Source: Amycolatopsis camponoti
GTDB lineage: Bacteria; Actinomycetota; Actinomycetes; Mycobacteriales; Pseudonocardiaceae
Direction: 5' to 3'
Assembly (NCBI RefSeq): GCF_902497555.1
Contig: NZ_CABVGP010000001.1
Coordinates: forward strand, 2,522,501 to 2,586,500
Length of the DNA: 64,000 nucleotides
In this document: piece by piece, positions 25,050-33,096 of the stretch
Layout: every line of letters starts with the position of its first letter
Position numbering within the stretch: position 1 is the first letter of the stretch
Program-made: the position numbers and the translations under genes
Notes under the pieces: model-generated
What the model was told of the DNA's origin: nothing
Databases searched by the model: none
The model's input: the letters and a program-made list of their open reading frames with translations, nothing else

Positions 25050-26015
25050 ATGACCGTCAACACCCTTCCTTCGGCCGACCTCGACCTCGAAGTGCTGCTG
25101 GCGCACAAGGAAACGATCGCCGACGGCGTCGTCCGGCTGGCGTTCCGCCACCCCGCGGGTGACCGGCTACCGCCATGGGCGCCGGGCGCCCACGTGGACC
25201 TGCTGCTGCGGCCGGACCTCGTCCGCCAGTACTCCCTGTGCGGCGACCCACGCGACCGCTCGGTGCTGGAAGTCGCCGTGCTGCGCGAGCACAGCGGACG
25301 CGGTGGTTCCGCGTTCGTGCACGACACGCTGCTCCCCGGGGATCGGGTCCGGATCCGCGGTCCCCGCAACAACTTCCCGTTCGTGCGCGCCGAACGGTAC
25401 CTGTTCGTCGCGGGCGGGATCGGCATCACCCCGTTGCTGCCGATGGTGGCGGCCGCCGATGCGACCGGCGCCGACTGGCGGCTGCTCTACGGCGGACGAT
25501 CGCACTCGTCGATGGCCTTCGCCGCGCGACTGCGGGAGGAGTACGGCGACCGGGTGGTGCTGTGGCCGCGGGACCGGGCGGGACTGCCCGATGTGCCCGG
25601 GATGCTGGGCGCGGCAGCGGCCGGCACCGCGGTCTACTGCTGCGGGCCCGAGCCGCTGCTGGCCGTCGCCGAGGAGGTGTGCGCCGGTCTGCCGCACCTC
25701 GAGCTGCACCTGGAACGGTTCTCGCCCAAGGAGATCACCGGGGTCGCGGCTGGCTTCGACGTCGAGCTCGTCCGGTCGGGGCTGACGCTGACTGTGCCCG
25801 CCGACCGGTCGATCCTCGAAGTGGCCGAAGACGCCGGGGTGCCGGTGCTGTCGTCGTGCCGCGAGGGTACGTGCGGTACCTGCGAAACCCCGGTGCTCGG
25901 CGGGCTCCCCGACCACCGCGACTCCCTACTCACCGATGAAGAGAAGGCGGCCGGCGAAACCATGATGATCTGCGTGTCCCGGTCCTGCGGCCGTAAGCTG
26001 GTACTGGACCTCTGA
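25050..26015 (+). CDS. PDR/VanB-type flavin oxidoreductase with 2Fe-2S domain
   Basis: A 321-residue reductase that passes electrons from NAD(P)H through flavin to a plant-type 2Fe-2S cluster. Seen: flavin motif RQYSLCG, nucleotide site AGGIGITPLLPMV, and C-terminal cluster ligands C270, C275, C278 and C308 (SSCREGTCGTC and MICVSRSC). The start is the ATG with GGGAGA just upstream. Such proteins normally serve a Rieske oxygenase, but none is nearby. The next gene begins one base after its stop, so its electron acceptor may belong to this locus. Confidence 0.92.
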   Translation: MTVNTLPSADLDLEVLLAHKETIADGVVRLAFRHPAGDRLPPWAPGAHVDLLLRPDLVRQYSLCGDPRDRSVLEVAVLREHSGRGGSAFVHDTLLPGDRVRIRGPRNNFPFVRAERYLFVAGGIGITPLLPMVAAADATGADWRLLYGGRSHSSMAFAARLREEYGDRVVLWPRDRAGLPDVPGMLGAAAAGTAVYCCGPEPLLAVAEEVCAGLPHLELHLERFSPKEITGVAAGFDVELVRSGLTLTVPADRSILEVAEDAGVPVLSSCREGTCGTCETPVLGGLPDHRDSLLTDEEKAAGETMMICVSRSCGRKLVLDL

Positions 26016-26016
26016 G

Positions 26017-26535
26017 ATGTCTGTGACGACAACGAAAATCGGCACCTGGGCGGCGGCGCTGCTGGCTGCCGCGTCGTGTGGCTGGGCACTGTGGACGGTG
26101 GCCGGTCACCTCGGCGACGAGCAGCGGCCACAGGTGACCCAGGTCGCCGCTCCGCGAACGACGTCACCGGCCGTCCCCTCCACCGCCCCGTCCGGCCCGG
26201 CCCCCGCATCGCCGATACCGACGGCACCGCCGTCGGTACCCGGCCCGGATCCCGTCCTCCCCGGCTCGCCGGTCGCGGCCGGTCGTGTTCCCTCGATCAC
26301 GACGCCGCCGGAGGCGCCCGGGCAACCGGTGCCGACCGGGGAATATCCACCGCTGCCGACCGGGGAGTACCCGCCGCTGCCGCCGTCTTCGGCGCCGCCA
26401 CCCGTGACTTCGCCGGCGCCGCCGGAACCGTCCGAACCCCCGCCCACCGAACCCGCGCCACCGCCCGCTCCGGAATGCGATTCGAGTGGACTGCTGGGAC
26501 CATTGCTGTGCACCGTGCTCGGCCTGCTCGGCTGA
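26017..26535 (+). CDS. Proline-rich anchored extracytoplasmic protein
   Basis: A 172-residue protein: an N-terminal uncleaved-looking membrane segment (WAAALLAAASCGWALWTVAG), then ~120 residues of low-complexity Pro/Ser/Thr/Ala, with a perfect tandem octapeptide PTGEYPPL twice (residues 106-121). It ends with a short hydrophobic Cys-containing tail (ECDSSGLLGPLLCTVLGLLG). No family known to me. Directly coupled to the reductase (one base between stop and ATG), which hints at a membrane or wall-spanning linker for that enzyme's partner. Confidence 0.75.
   Translation: MSVTTTKIGTWAAALLAAASCGWALWTVAGHLGDEQRPQVTQVAAPRTTSPAVPSTAPSGPAPASPIPTAPPSVPGPDPVLPGSPVAAGRVPSITTPPEAPGQPVPTGEYPPLPTGEYPPLPPSSAPPPVTSPAPPEPSEPPPTEPAPPPAPECDSSGLLGPLLCTVLGLLG
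26332..26379 (+). repeat. Two 24-bp tandem units coding PTGEYPPL
   Basis: Units 26332-26355 and 26356-26379 encode the same octapeptide with synonymous differences at Glu, Tyr and Pro codons, so the protein repeat is conserved beyond recent DNA duplication. Confidence 0.85.
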
Positions 26536-26733
26536 ACCAGGGAACTATCAAAGGCACACAGTTTCCACTCTTTTATAGCCTCAATTCCTCACCAAGCTTC
26601 CTCATTTTGAGGACGACTATTTCACGTCCAGTTAACAGAAAGAGCCGGAATCGAACGCGAAGTCCGTGATTCACTTTCCTTCGTCCGGACAGCCCGTTTC
26701 CCGCCGGGCCGAACAGATACAGAAAGGAAGCTC

Positions 26734-29052
26734 ATGTCCCCAGAAGCTCCGCCAGGAGCCCGCACGAGGCCGCGTCGTGCCCGATCGGTGGTCACGGTCA
26801 CCCTCGCGGTCGCCACCCTCGGCGCCTCCGCGGTGGCCGCGGTCCCGGCCTCGGCGCAGCAGCCGATCGGGGTCGGTCCGGTGCCGATCACGTTCCACAT
26901 GAAGGACGACAACGGCAAGTGGTTCGACTCCGGGCTGAATCTGTTCGGCGACCAGTCGCTCGCCGTGGCCGAGATGCCCCGCCTCGGCACGCTGGGCGGC
27001 CTTACGACCGGCGGTGAGCTGTCCAGCCTGCTGAACTCCGACCTCGCCGGCGCGGTCGGCAACCTGACGCAGAACCTCCTCGGCCAGGTCCCGCTGCTCG
27101 GTTCGCTCGGCGGTGAGCTCGGGAAGGCGCTGAACCTCGACAGCACCCTCTCCGCCGTGAAGTCGATCGGAGCGACCAACCGGCAGGCCGCGCCGGCGGC
27201 GGCGAAGGCGGAGAACCTGCTCGGGCAGTTCGGCCAGCAGCTGACCACGATGCGAGCCGACCAGCCGATCAACCTGAGCTCCCTGCCGGTCGGCCTGGAC
27301 CTGCAGGGTGCGCTCAACGACCTGGCCCGGTTCGCCGTCAAGGGCCCGCCCGTGACGGTGAACTTCGTGGTCGACCCGAAGGAGTCGACCGGTGCCCGGA
27401 ACCCGATGGGCCTGATCGCTCCCGAAGGGGCGGAAGGCTTCCCCTACGACATGCCCGGCGGCGCGTTCTTCGGGCAGCGGTCGATCCAGCTGACCGAGCC
27501 CGGCCTGTACGCGTTCACCGACATGGTGACGCCGTACATGCTGGGCGCCGTCGTGGTCGACGACCCGCTCACCATCGGCCTCGACTTCGGCAAGGCATCG
27601 ATGGTGAACTCGCGCAACCTGGTCGTCCCGACCAACTCCGACATCGTCAACCGGCTGGTGAACACGTTCTTCAACATCACCAACCCGAACAACTGGCAGC
27701 AGTTCAAGCCGGACTCGGAGAACAAGTTCGACGCGATCCAGCCGCCGGTGCCGATCCTGCAGTACGACGCGGCGGGCAACCCGGTCCTGATCCCGAACCT
27801 GGATGCCTACTTCGACAAAAAGTTCTCCTACCCGAAGACCCTGTCGAAGGGCAACCAGTTGCCGGCGACGCCGGGTGTCGGCGAAGTGTGGATCGACACC
27901 GAGGTCGAGGAGTGGGCCGGCAAGAAGGCGGTCGGTTCGGCGACCAAGGTCAACGTCACGAACTGGACGGTCGACCGCAAGATCGGCGCCCCGTCGATCA
28001 ACATGAACAACCCGCACAACATGTGGACCGACAAGGACTACAAGTACCTCTACCAAACGGAGTGGTTCTCCAACAAACTCGATGTGTTCGACCGGGAGAC
28101 CGGCCAGTTCGTCCGGTCCACGCAGGTCGGCCAGAACCCGGCGCACGTGATGACCGAGACGGGCAGTGACAAGCTCGTCATCGGTATCAACGCCGGCAAC
28201 GAGGTCGTCGAACTGGCGCCGGGCGGCACGAACGTGCTCCGGAAGATCACGGTCAGCCCGACCGGTGAGGTCCGGCACCCGCACGCGCACTGGACCAGCG
28301 CGGACGGCAAGACCGTGGTCACCCCGAACGTGATGACCAACAACGCGTCGGTGATCGACATGCCGACCGGCACCGTCCGGACCGAGAAGACGGGCCAGTT
28401 CCCGATCGCCTCGAGCATGTCCCCGGACTCCTCGAGGTTCTACACGGCGGACTTCCTCGGCGAATCGATCACCTGCGTTTCGCTCGCGGAAGCCGCTTGT
28501 GCGGACAACGGGCAGAAGGTGCACAGCAAGACGATCGACCTGTGGGCGAACTACAGCCCGCAGGACGGCCCGAAGAGCGGCGCGCCGTTCGGCGGGCTGA
28601 TGATCCAGCTGCCGGTGAGCCCGGACGGCAAGGCGTTGCTCGGAGCGAACGTGTTGTCCCAGACGGTCACCGTGGTCGACCCGCGGACGAACAAGATCGT
28701 CAAGGACCTGCCGTGCACGGCGGGCTGCCACGGCATCAACTTCGGGGCCAAGAAGGGCGGCGGCTACTACGCCTACGTGTCGAACAAGTTCTCCAACGTC
28801 ATGCAGATCATCGACGTCGACCCGAACGGCGACGGCAACATCGATGACGCGAAGGTCGCGGGCCAGCTGACCCTCGACCCGACGGCGGCGACCAAGATGG
28901 ACGGTTCGATCGCCGGGAAGGCCGGCTACGGCGGCCAGGGCGTGCTGCCCATTCCGCTGGTCTACAACGGCTGGGCCCAGCAGAACCAGGGGAGCTGGCG
29001 GTCACAGCTGACCTGCCGGCAGCTCAACCCCATCACCCAGTCCGCCTGCTGA
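26734..29052 (+). CDS. Secreted cupredoxin-like plus beta-propeller protein
   Basis: A 772-residue exported protein (signal peptide ending near ASAQQ). Residues ~45-200 are helical and Leu/Gly-rich. Residues ~205-280 resemble a cupredoxin (TVNFVVDP, then TEPGLYAFTDMVTPYMLGAVVV), but the type 1 Cu Cys and His positions read D263 and T266; M269 remains. From ~400 on, a YVTN/NosZ-like propeller carries clustered ligands: H428 (NNPHNMW), H515, H517 and H519 (HPHAHW), and C661, C665 and H666 (CTAGCHG). This could hold a metal centre. RBS AAAGGA precedes the ATG. It begins a run of four tightly spaced genes with YcnI, CopCD and PepSY proteins. Enzymatic function is unknown. Confidence 0.8.
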   Translation: MSPEAPPGARTRPRRARSVVTVTLAVATLGASAVAAVPASAQQPIGVGPVPITFHMKDDNGKWFDSGLNLFGDQSLAVAEMPRLGTLGGLTTGGELSSLLNSDLAGAVGNLTQNLLGQVPLLGSLGGELGKALNLDSTLSAVKSIGATNRQAAPAAAKAENLLGQFGQQLTTMRADQPINLSSLPVGLDLQGALNDLARFAVKGPPVTVNFVVDPKESTGARNPMGLIAPEGAEGFPYDMPGGAFFGQRSIQLTEPGLYAFTDMVTPYMLGAVVVDDPLTIGLDFGKASMVNSRNLVVPTNSDIVNRLVNTFFNITNPNNWQQFKPDSENKFDAIQPPVPILQYDAAGNPVLIPNLDAYFDKKFSYPKTLSKGNQLPATPGVGEVWIDTEVEEWAGKKAVGSATKVNVTNWTVDRKIGAPSINMNNPHNMWTDKDYKYLYQTEWFSNKLDVFDRETGQFVRSTQVGQNPAHVMTETGSDKLVIGINAGNEVVELAPGGTNVLRKITVSPTGEVRHPHAHWTSADGKTVVTPNVMTNNASVIDMPTGTVRTEKTGQFPIASSMSPDSSRFYTADFLGESITCVSLAEAACADNGQKVHSKTIDLWANYSPQDGPKSGAPFGGLMIQLPVSPDGKALLGANVLSQTVTVVDPRTNKIVKDLPCTAGCHGINFGAKKGGGYYAYVSNKFSNVMQIIDVDPNGDGNIDDAKVAGQLTLDPTAATKMDGSIAGKAGYGGQGVLPIPLVYNGWAQQNQGSWRSQLTCRQLNPITQSAC

Positions 29053-29121
29053 CATCACGCGGTAGTGGTCCGGGGCCGGGACTTCACCCGGCCCCGGACC
29101 TCACCGTCGGAGGAGATCCCC

Positions 29122-29874
29122 ATGGCGCACCGCCGGAAAGCCCTTCCCCGCACCTCGTTCGCATTGCTCACCGCCGTGCTCGGCGTGCTGGCGCTATCCC
29201 CGCCAGCGGCGGCCCAAGTGTCGATCGTGCCCGATCGCGTCGACGGCGGCGGCACGCACACCTTCGCCTTCCGGCTGGCCAACGAGCGGGCTGACACCAA
29301 GTCCACCCGGCTCGAACTGGTCTTCCCGCAGACCCCGCCGGTCGCCTACGTCAAGGTCGACCCGGCGCCGGGCTGGACCGCCACCGTCCGCCCGCGGCCG
29401 CTGAACCCGCCGATCGAGGTCGGCGGCAACGTGGTCCGCGAGGTCGCGGACGCCCTCGTCGTCGAGGGCGGCGCCGTCGCGCCGAGGCAGTTCGAGCAGT
29501 TCCTCGTCACCATGGGCCCGCTGCCCGCCGACGGGCGGCTGCTCTTCGAAGCGACGCAGACCTTCGCCAACGGCATGGTCGCGCACTGGAACCAGACGAC
29601 TTCGCCCGCTCCGGCGATCACCTTCGGCACCGGCCCGGCCGCCCCCGCCGCGGAAACCGCCGGGCAGCAACCGGTTCAGGCCACCAACGATGCCGCGGTC
29701 CCGGTGGGCCAGGTGCCGCGGAGCACCGGCGGCCCGCCGTTCGCCGCGCTGTGGGGTGCGTTCGGCCTCGCGCTCGTCGTGATCGCTGCAGTCGGGTACC
29801 GGGCGCACCGCCGCCGGTTGCGCGCCCCCGCCGCGGAACCCGAGCCCGAACGCACGGAGGTGGGCGTCGAATGA
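29122..29874 (+). CDS. YcnI-like (DUF1775) protein, N-terminal His replaced by Gln
   Basis: A 250-residue paralogue of the protein at 21175: signal peptide 1-31, DUF1775 domain, flexible linker, anchor (AALWGAFGLALVVIAAVGY) and basic tail. E55 (LANERAD) and W156 (VAHWNQ) of the copper site are kept, but the mature N-terminus is Q32 (AAAQVSIVP) instead of His. Copper binding by the known brace is therefore doubtful. Start ATG with GGAGGAGA upstream. It overlaps copCD by 4 bp (ATGA). Confidence 0.87.
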   Translation: MAHRRKALPRTSFALLTAVLGVLALSPPAAAQVSIVPDRVDGGGTHTFAFRLANERADTKSTRLELVFPQTPPVAYVKVDPAPGWTATVRPRPLNPPIEVGGNVVREVADALVVEGGAVAPRQFEQFLVTMGPLPADGRLLFEATQTFANGMVAHWNQTTSPAPAITFGTGPAAPAAETAGQQPVQATNDAAVPVGQVPRSTGGPPFAALWGAFGLALVVIAAVGYRAHRRRLRAPAAEPEPERTEVGVE

Positions 29875-31502
29875 CGGCGGTGGAAGAGCGTCCTCGCGCC
29901 GCGGTCCCGCGGCGGCGCGACGGGGCCGGGCGGTTCGTCGCGCTCGTGCTCCTGGTCGCCGCCTGCTGGGGCGCGCTGCTCGCTGTGACCCCGTCGGCGA
30001 CCGGGGACCCGGTGCTCCTGACGACGTCCCCGGGCAGCACCGAAGTGGTCAAGTCGCCGGACGCCGTCGTGCTGACCTTCGACCGGCCGGTGCCGGCCGC
30101 GCTGGCGACCGTGCGGATCCTCGACCCCGACGGCAGCCAGGTGGTCTTCACGCGACCGTCCCACCCGGACGGCCGGGAGGACACGATTTCCGTGCCCATG
30201 CCCGCGGAGCGCCACGAGGGCACCTACGCCGTGGCGTGGACCCTGCCGTCGAGCCGGCTGGAGCCGGTCAGCGGCTCCTTCACGTTCGACGTGTCGTACC
30301 CCATCCAGCCCGACGGTGTTCCCGAGATCGAGACGGCGCGCGACCCGGTCGTGGCGGCCGTCCACTTGACGGCGCGGACGCTGGCGGTCGCGGCGATGGT
30401 GGTGCTCGCCGGTCTCGCGTTCTTCGTCGCGTCGATCGGGCCCGCCGCCGCACTGGCCGGGGCGACCCGGTGGTGGATCAAGACCGCCTGGTGGCTGGTG
30501 GTCGGTGGCACGCTCGTCGCCCTGGTGTCGTTCGGCCCCTACGCGGCGTGGGTCCCTTGGCGTGCCGGGTTCGACCCGCGGCTGCTGGCGGGAGCCGTCG
30601 AGTCCGACGCCGGAAGAGCGCTGCTCGCCCGCTTGGCCACGCTCGTGCCCGCCACGCTCGGTCTCGCGCTGCTGGTGAAGAGTCCGCCCGCGGCCACCGC
30701 CGCCGACCGGCGGCTGCGCGGCGCGGCGGTGCTGGGCTGCGCGTCCGCGGTCCTCGCCACCTGGACCTTCGCCGATCCGCGGCCACCCGGCGCGCCGTCA
30801 CCGCTCGCGCTGGCCGCGGACATCGGCCTGCTCGTCGCGCTCGCCGTGCCGGCCGGTGGCTTGGTGCTGCTGCGGTTCCCGGTCGCCCGCCACCGGCACC
30901 CGGTCTCCCGGTTCGCGCGGTCGGTGCTGGGGTGCGCGGCGCTGCTCGCCGTCGCGGGGACCGCCCAGGCGTGGACCGGGCAGCGCCTCGGCTGGCTCCC
31001 CGCCGGAGCCCTCGCGCTGGCGGCGGTGCTCGCCATCGTCGCCTGGCTCGTTCCGCGTCGCCCGGTGAAAGCGCGGCTCGGCGGCCGGATCGTCGCGGTG
31101 GCGGGATCGGCGGTGGTGATCACCGTGGCCACGGCGACGCTGCTCGCGCTCGACCCCGGCCAGAGCGCGCACGCGCAGGGCCCGGCGGGTCAGGCTCCGG
31201 CGGCGATCCGGCAGCAGGTCGCGCCGGCGCGGCTCGCGTACGACACCGGCGTGCTGGACCTCGTCGTCATCCCGGCGGCCGGCCGGCTCGACGTTCGTGT
31301 GTCGGTGCTGGGGCCGCGGAGCGCCGATACGACCGTGACCGCCGCGCTCGGCCCCACGCCGGTGCCGCTGGACCGCGCCGGATCCGGCTACTGGACGGGG
31401 CAGGCGAGCGCGCTCGGACCCGGCCGGTGGGAGCTCGCGCTGACGCTGCGGGCCGGCGACGGCCGCACGCAGACGGTCAAGCAGCCCATCGACGTCAGAT
31501 GA
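29871..31502 (+). CDS. CopC-CopD fusion membrane protein
   Basis: A 543-residue protein. Residues 22-45: signal/anchor; 46-141: CopC-like beta-barrel (LLTTSPGSTEVVKSPDAVVLTFDRPV, then PVSGSFTFDV); ~160-440: CopD-type multi-span region; ~450-543: an extracytoplasmic beta domain resembling FixH/YtkA-like modules (GRLDVRVSVLGP, GPGRWELALTLRAGDG). CopC copper ligands are missing: the N-terminal His site reads GDPVLL and the D-x-H before PVSGSF reads R129-L-E131. It overlaps both neighbours by 4 bp. Fusion CopCD proteins import copper in other bacteria; here the metal is uncertain. Confidence 0.9.
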   Translation: MTAVEERPRAAVPRRRDGAGRFVALVLLVAACWGALLAVTPSATGDPVLLTTSPGSTEVVKSPDAVVLTFDRPVPAALATVRILDPDGSQVVFTRPSHPDGREDTISVPMPAERHEGTYAVAWTLPSSRLEPVSGSFTFDVSYPIQPDGVPEIETARDPVVAAVHLTARTLAVAAMVVLAGLAFFVASIGPAAALAGATRWWIKTAWWLVVGGTLVALVSFGPYAAWVPWRAGFDPRLLAGAVESDAGRALLARLATLVPATLGLALLVKSPPAATAADRRLRGAAVLGCASAVLATWTFADPRPPGAPSPLALAADIGLLVALAVPAGGLVLLRFPVARHRHPVSRFARSVLGCAALLAVAGTAQAWTGQRLGWLPAGALALAAVLAIVAWLVPRRPVKARLGGRIVAVAGSAVVITVATATLLALDPGQSAHAQGPAGQAPAAIRQQVAPARLAYDTGVLDLVVIPAAGRLDVRVSVLGPRSADTTVTAALGPTPVPLDRAGSGYWTGQASALGPGRWELALTLRAGDGRTQTVKQPIDVR

Positions 31503-32884
31503 CCGCACCTTCCAGTCGCGCGGGAGCCGCCTTGTCTTCGACCTCCACCGCCCCCTCGCACCGGGCCACCCGGCCGTCGCCGCGGCCGCGGCTGAACACC
31601 GTCCTGCAGCTCGTCGCCCGGCGGCTGCACTTCCTGGCGGGCATCGTCGTGGCGCCCTTCCTCGCGGTGCTGTGCCTGACCGGGCTCGTCTACGTGTTCA
31701 GCCCCCAGATCCACGACAGCCTCTACCGGTCCGACCTGCACGTGAACCAGGTCGCCGAGGTGCAACGTCCCCTCGCCGAGCAGGTCCGGGCGGCGCTCAC
31801 GGCACACCCGGAGGCGACCCTCAAGTCCGTTCTCACCCCACCCGCGGCCGACCGCACCACGCGCGTGGTGCTGGCGGTTCCGGGTCCGGCCGGGACCGCG
31901 GACCGCACGGTGTTCGTCGACCCGTACACCGGGTTGATCAACGGCGAGCTGACCACGGTCGAGAACCGGCTGCCCGCGAACACCTGGCTGCGCCAGCTGC
32001 ACGGCAACCTCCAGCTGGGCACGCCGGGCCGGATCTACGCCGAGCTCGCCGCGAGCTGGGTACCCTTCGTCGCCGTGGGTGGCCTGGTGCTGTGGCTCGC
32101 CCGCACGCGCCGGAAACGCCCGGTACGCGAAGTGCTCCTGCCGTCCACCCGGGACAAGACGGGATGGACGCGGCTGCGGGCGATCCACGGTGCCGTGGGC
32201 TTGTGGCTCACCGCCGGACTGCTGCTGGTGGCCGTCACCGGGCTCGTCATGAGCCAGTTCGCGGGCGGTCGCCCGGACGCGGCGGCCGACCCGATCCACC
32301 TGCGGGCCCCCGTGCTCACGGCGGCCCCGGTGCCGGTCCGGCCGGGCGCTGAGGCGATCGGTATCGACCGCGCGGTGGCGGCCGCCGAGGCCGCGGGACT
32401 GAGTGGCGAGCTGGCCGTAATCGCACCGCCGCGGCCGGATGTGCCCTACACCGCCACGGAAATCGCGGAGGGACTGCCGATCCACCGCGGTGCGGTCACG
32501 ATCGACCCGTACACGGCGGAGGTGACTGAGCGGATCGCCTGGGACGACTACTCGCTGCCGGCGAAGCTCAGCGCCCTGGCGACCGAGTTCCACACCGGCA
32601 CGCTGTTCGGGCCGGCGAACCAGATCGTTCTCGCGCTGGTGGCGGTCGCGACGCTCGTCCTGCTCGCGCTCGGGTACCGCATGTGGTGGATCCACAACCC
32701 GTACAAGGGGCGGTGGACGTCGTTGCCCCGGCCGGTGTGGCGGCAGCTGGCCGGCGGCCCGCTGATCGCGGTCCTGCTCGGGATCGCGCTGCTGGCGTGG
32801 GTCCTGCCGATGGCCGGGGCGAGCCTGGTGGTGTTCGTGGCGGTGGACGCGGCGTTGAGCTGGTTCAAGCGACGCTCGGCGTAG
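31499..32884 (+). CDS. PepSY-associated membrane protein
   Basis: A 461-residue integral membrane protein of the PepSY_TM type. Spans: LAGIVVAPFLAVLCLTGLVYVF; SWVPFVAVGGLVLWLA; AVGLWLTAGLLLVAVTGLVMS; IVLALVAVATLVLLALGYRMWW; then two C-terminal spans. The PepSY-like loop lies between spans 3 and 4 (IDRAVAAAEAAGL...VTIDPYTAEVTERI). Conserved His residues RRLHFLAG, LHGNL, AIHGAVG and EFHTGTLFG resemble haem- or quinone-binding sites of PepSY reductases. It is last in the ATGA-coupled operon and could pass electrons across the membrane to the secreted propeller protein; that is inference. Confidence 0.9.
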   Translation: MTAPSSRAGAALSSTSTAPSHRATRPSPRPRLNTVLQLVARRLHFLAGIVVAPFLAVLCLTGLVYVFSPQIHDSLYRSDLHVNQVAEVQRPLAEQVRAALTAHPEATLKSVLTPPAADRTTRVVLAVPGPAGTADRTVFVDPYTGLINGELTTVENRLPANTWLRQLHGNLQLGTPGRIYAELAASWVPFVAVGGLVLWLARTRRKRPVREVLLPSTRDKTGWTRLRAIHGAVGLWLTAGLLLVAVTGLVMSQFAGGRPDAAADPIHLRAPVLTAAPVPVRPGAEAIGIDRAVAAAEAAGLSGELAVIAPPRPDVPYTATEIAEGLPIHRGAVTIDPYTAEVTERIAWDDYSLPAKLSALATEFHTGTLFGPANQIVLALVAVATLVLLALGYRMWWIHNPYKGRWTSLPRPVWRQLAGGPLIAVLLGIALLAWVLPMAGASLVVFVAVDAALSWFKRRSA

Positions 32885-33096
32885 GTCCCCGCCGTTCTCC
32901 GAAGTGGCGGCGAACGCTGCGCGCCGTCGCGATCAAGGCTGCGAAGTGTCTTCCTGGCGCGTTCAGCGATCCGCGGTGAACCGGGAAGGTCCCGGCAGAG
33001 CCGGGTGAGGCTGTCGCCGGTGCTCGGGACCTTTCCGCTCGGCTGGACGAGGGCCGCGCCGGCCGCATGGGGGTGTAGTTCGGCCGGCGCCGGTGA

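Noticed and set aside
26536..26733. Small RNA or gene in the AT-richer interval before the propeller gene
   Set aside because: No hairpin with a T-run and no supported ORF; more likely a promoter region.
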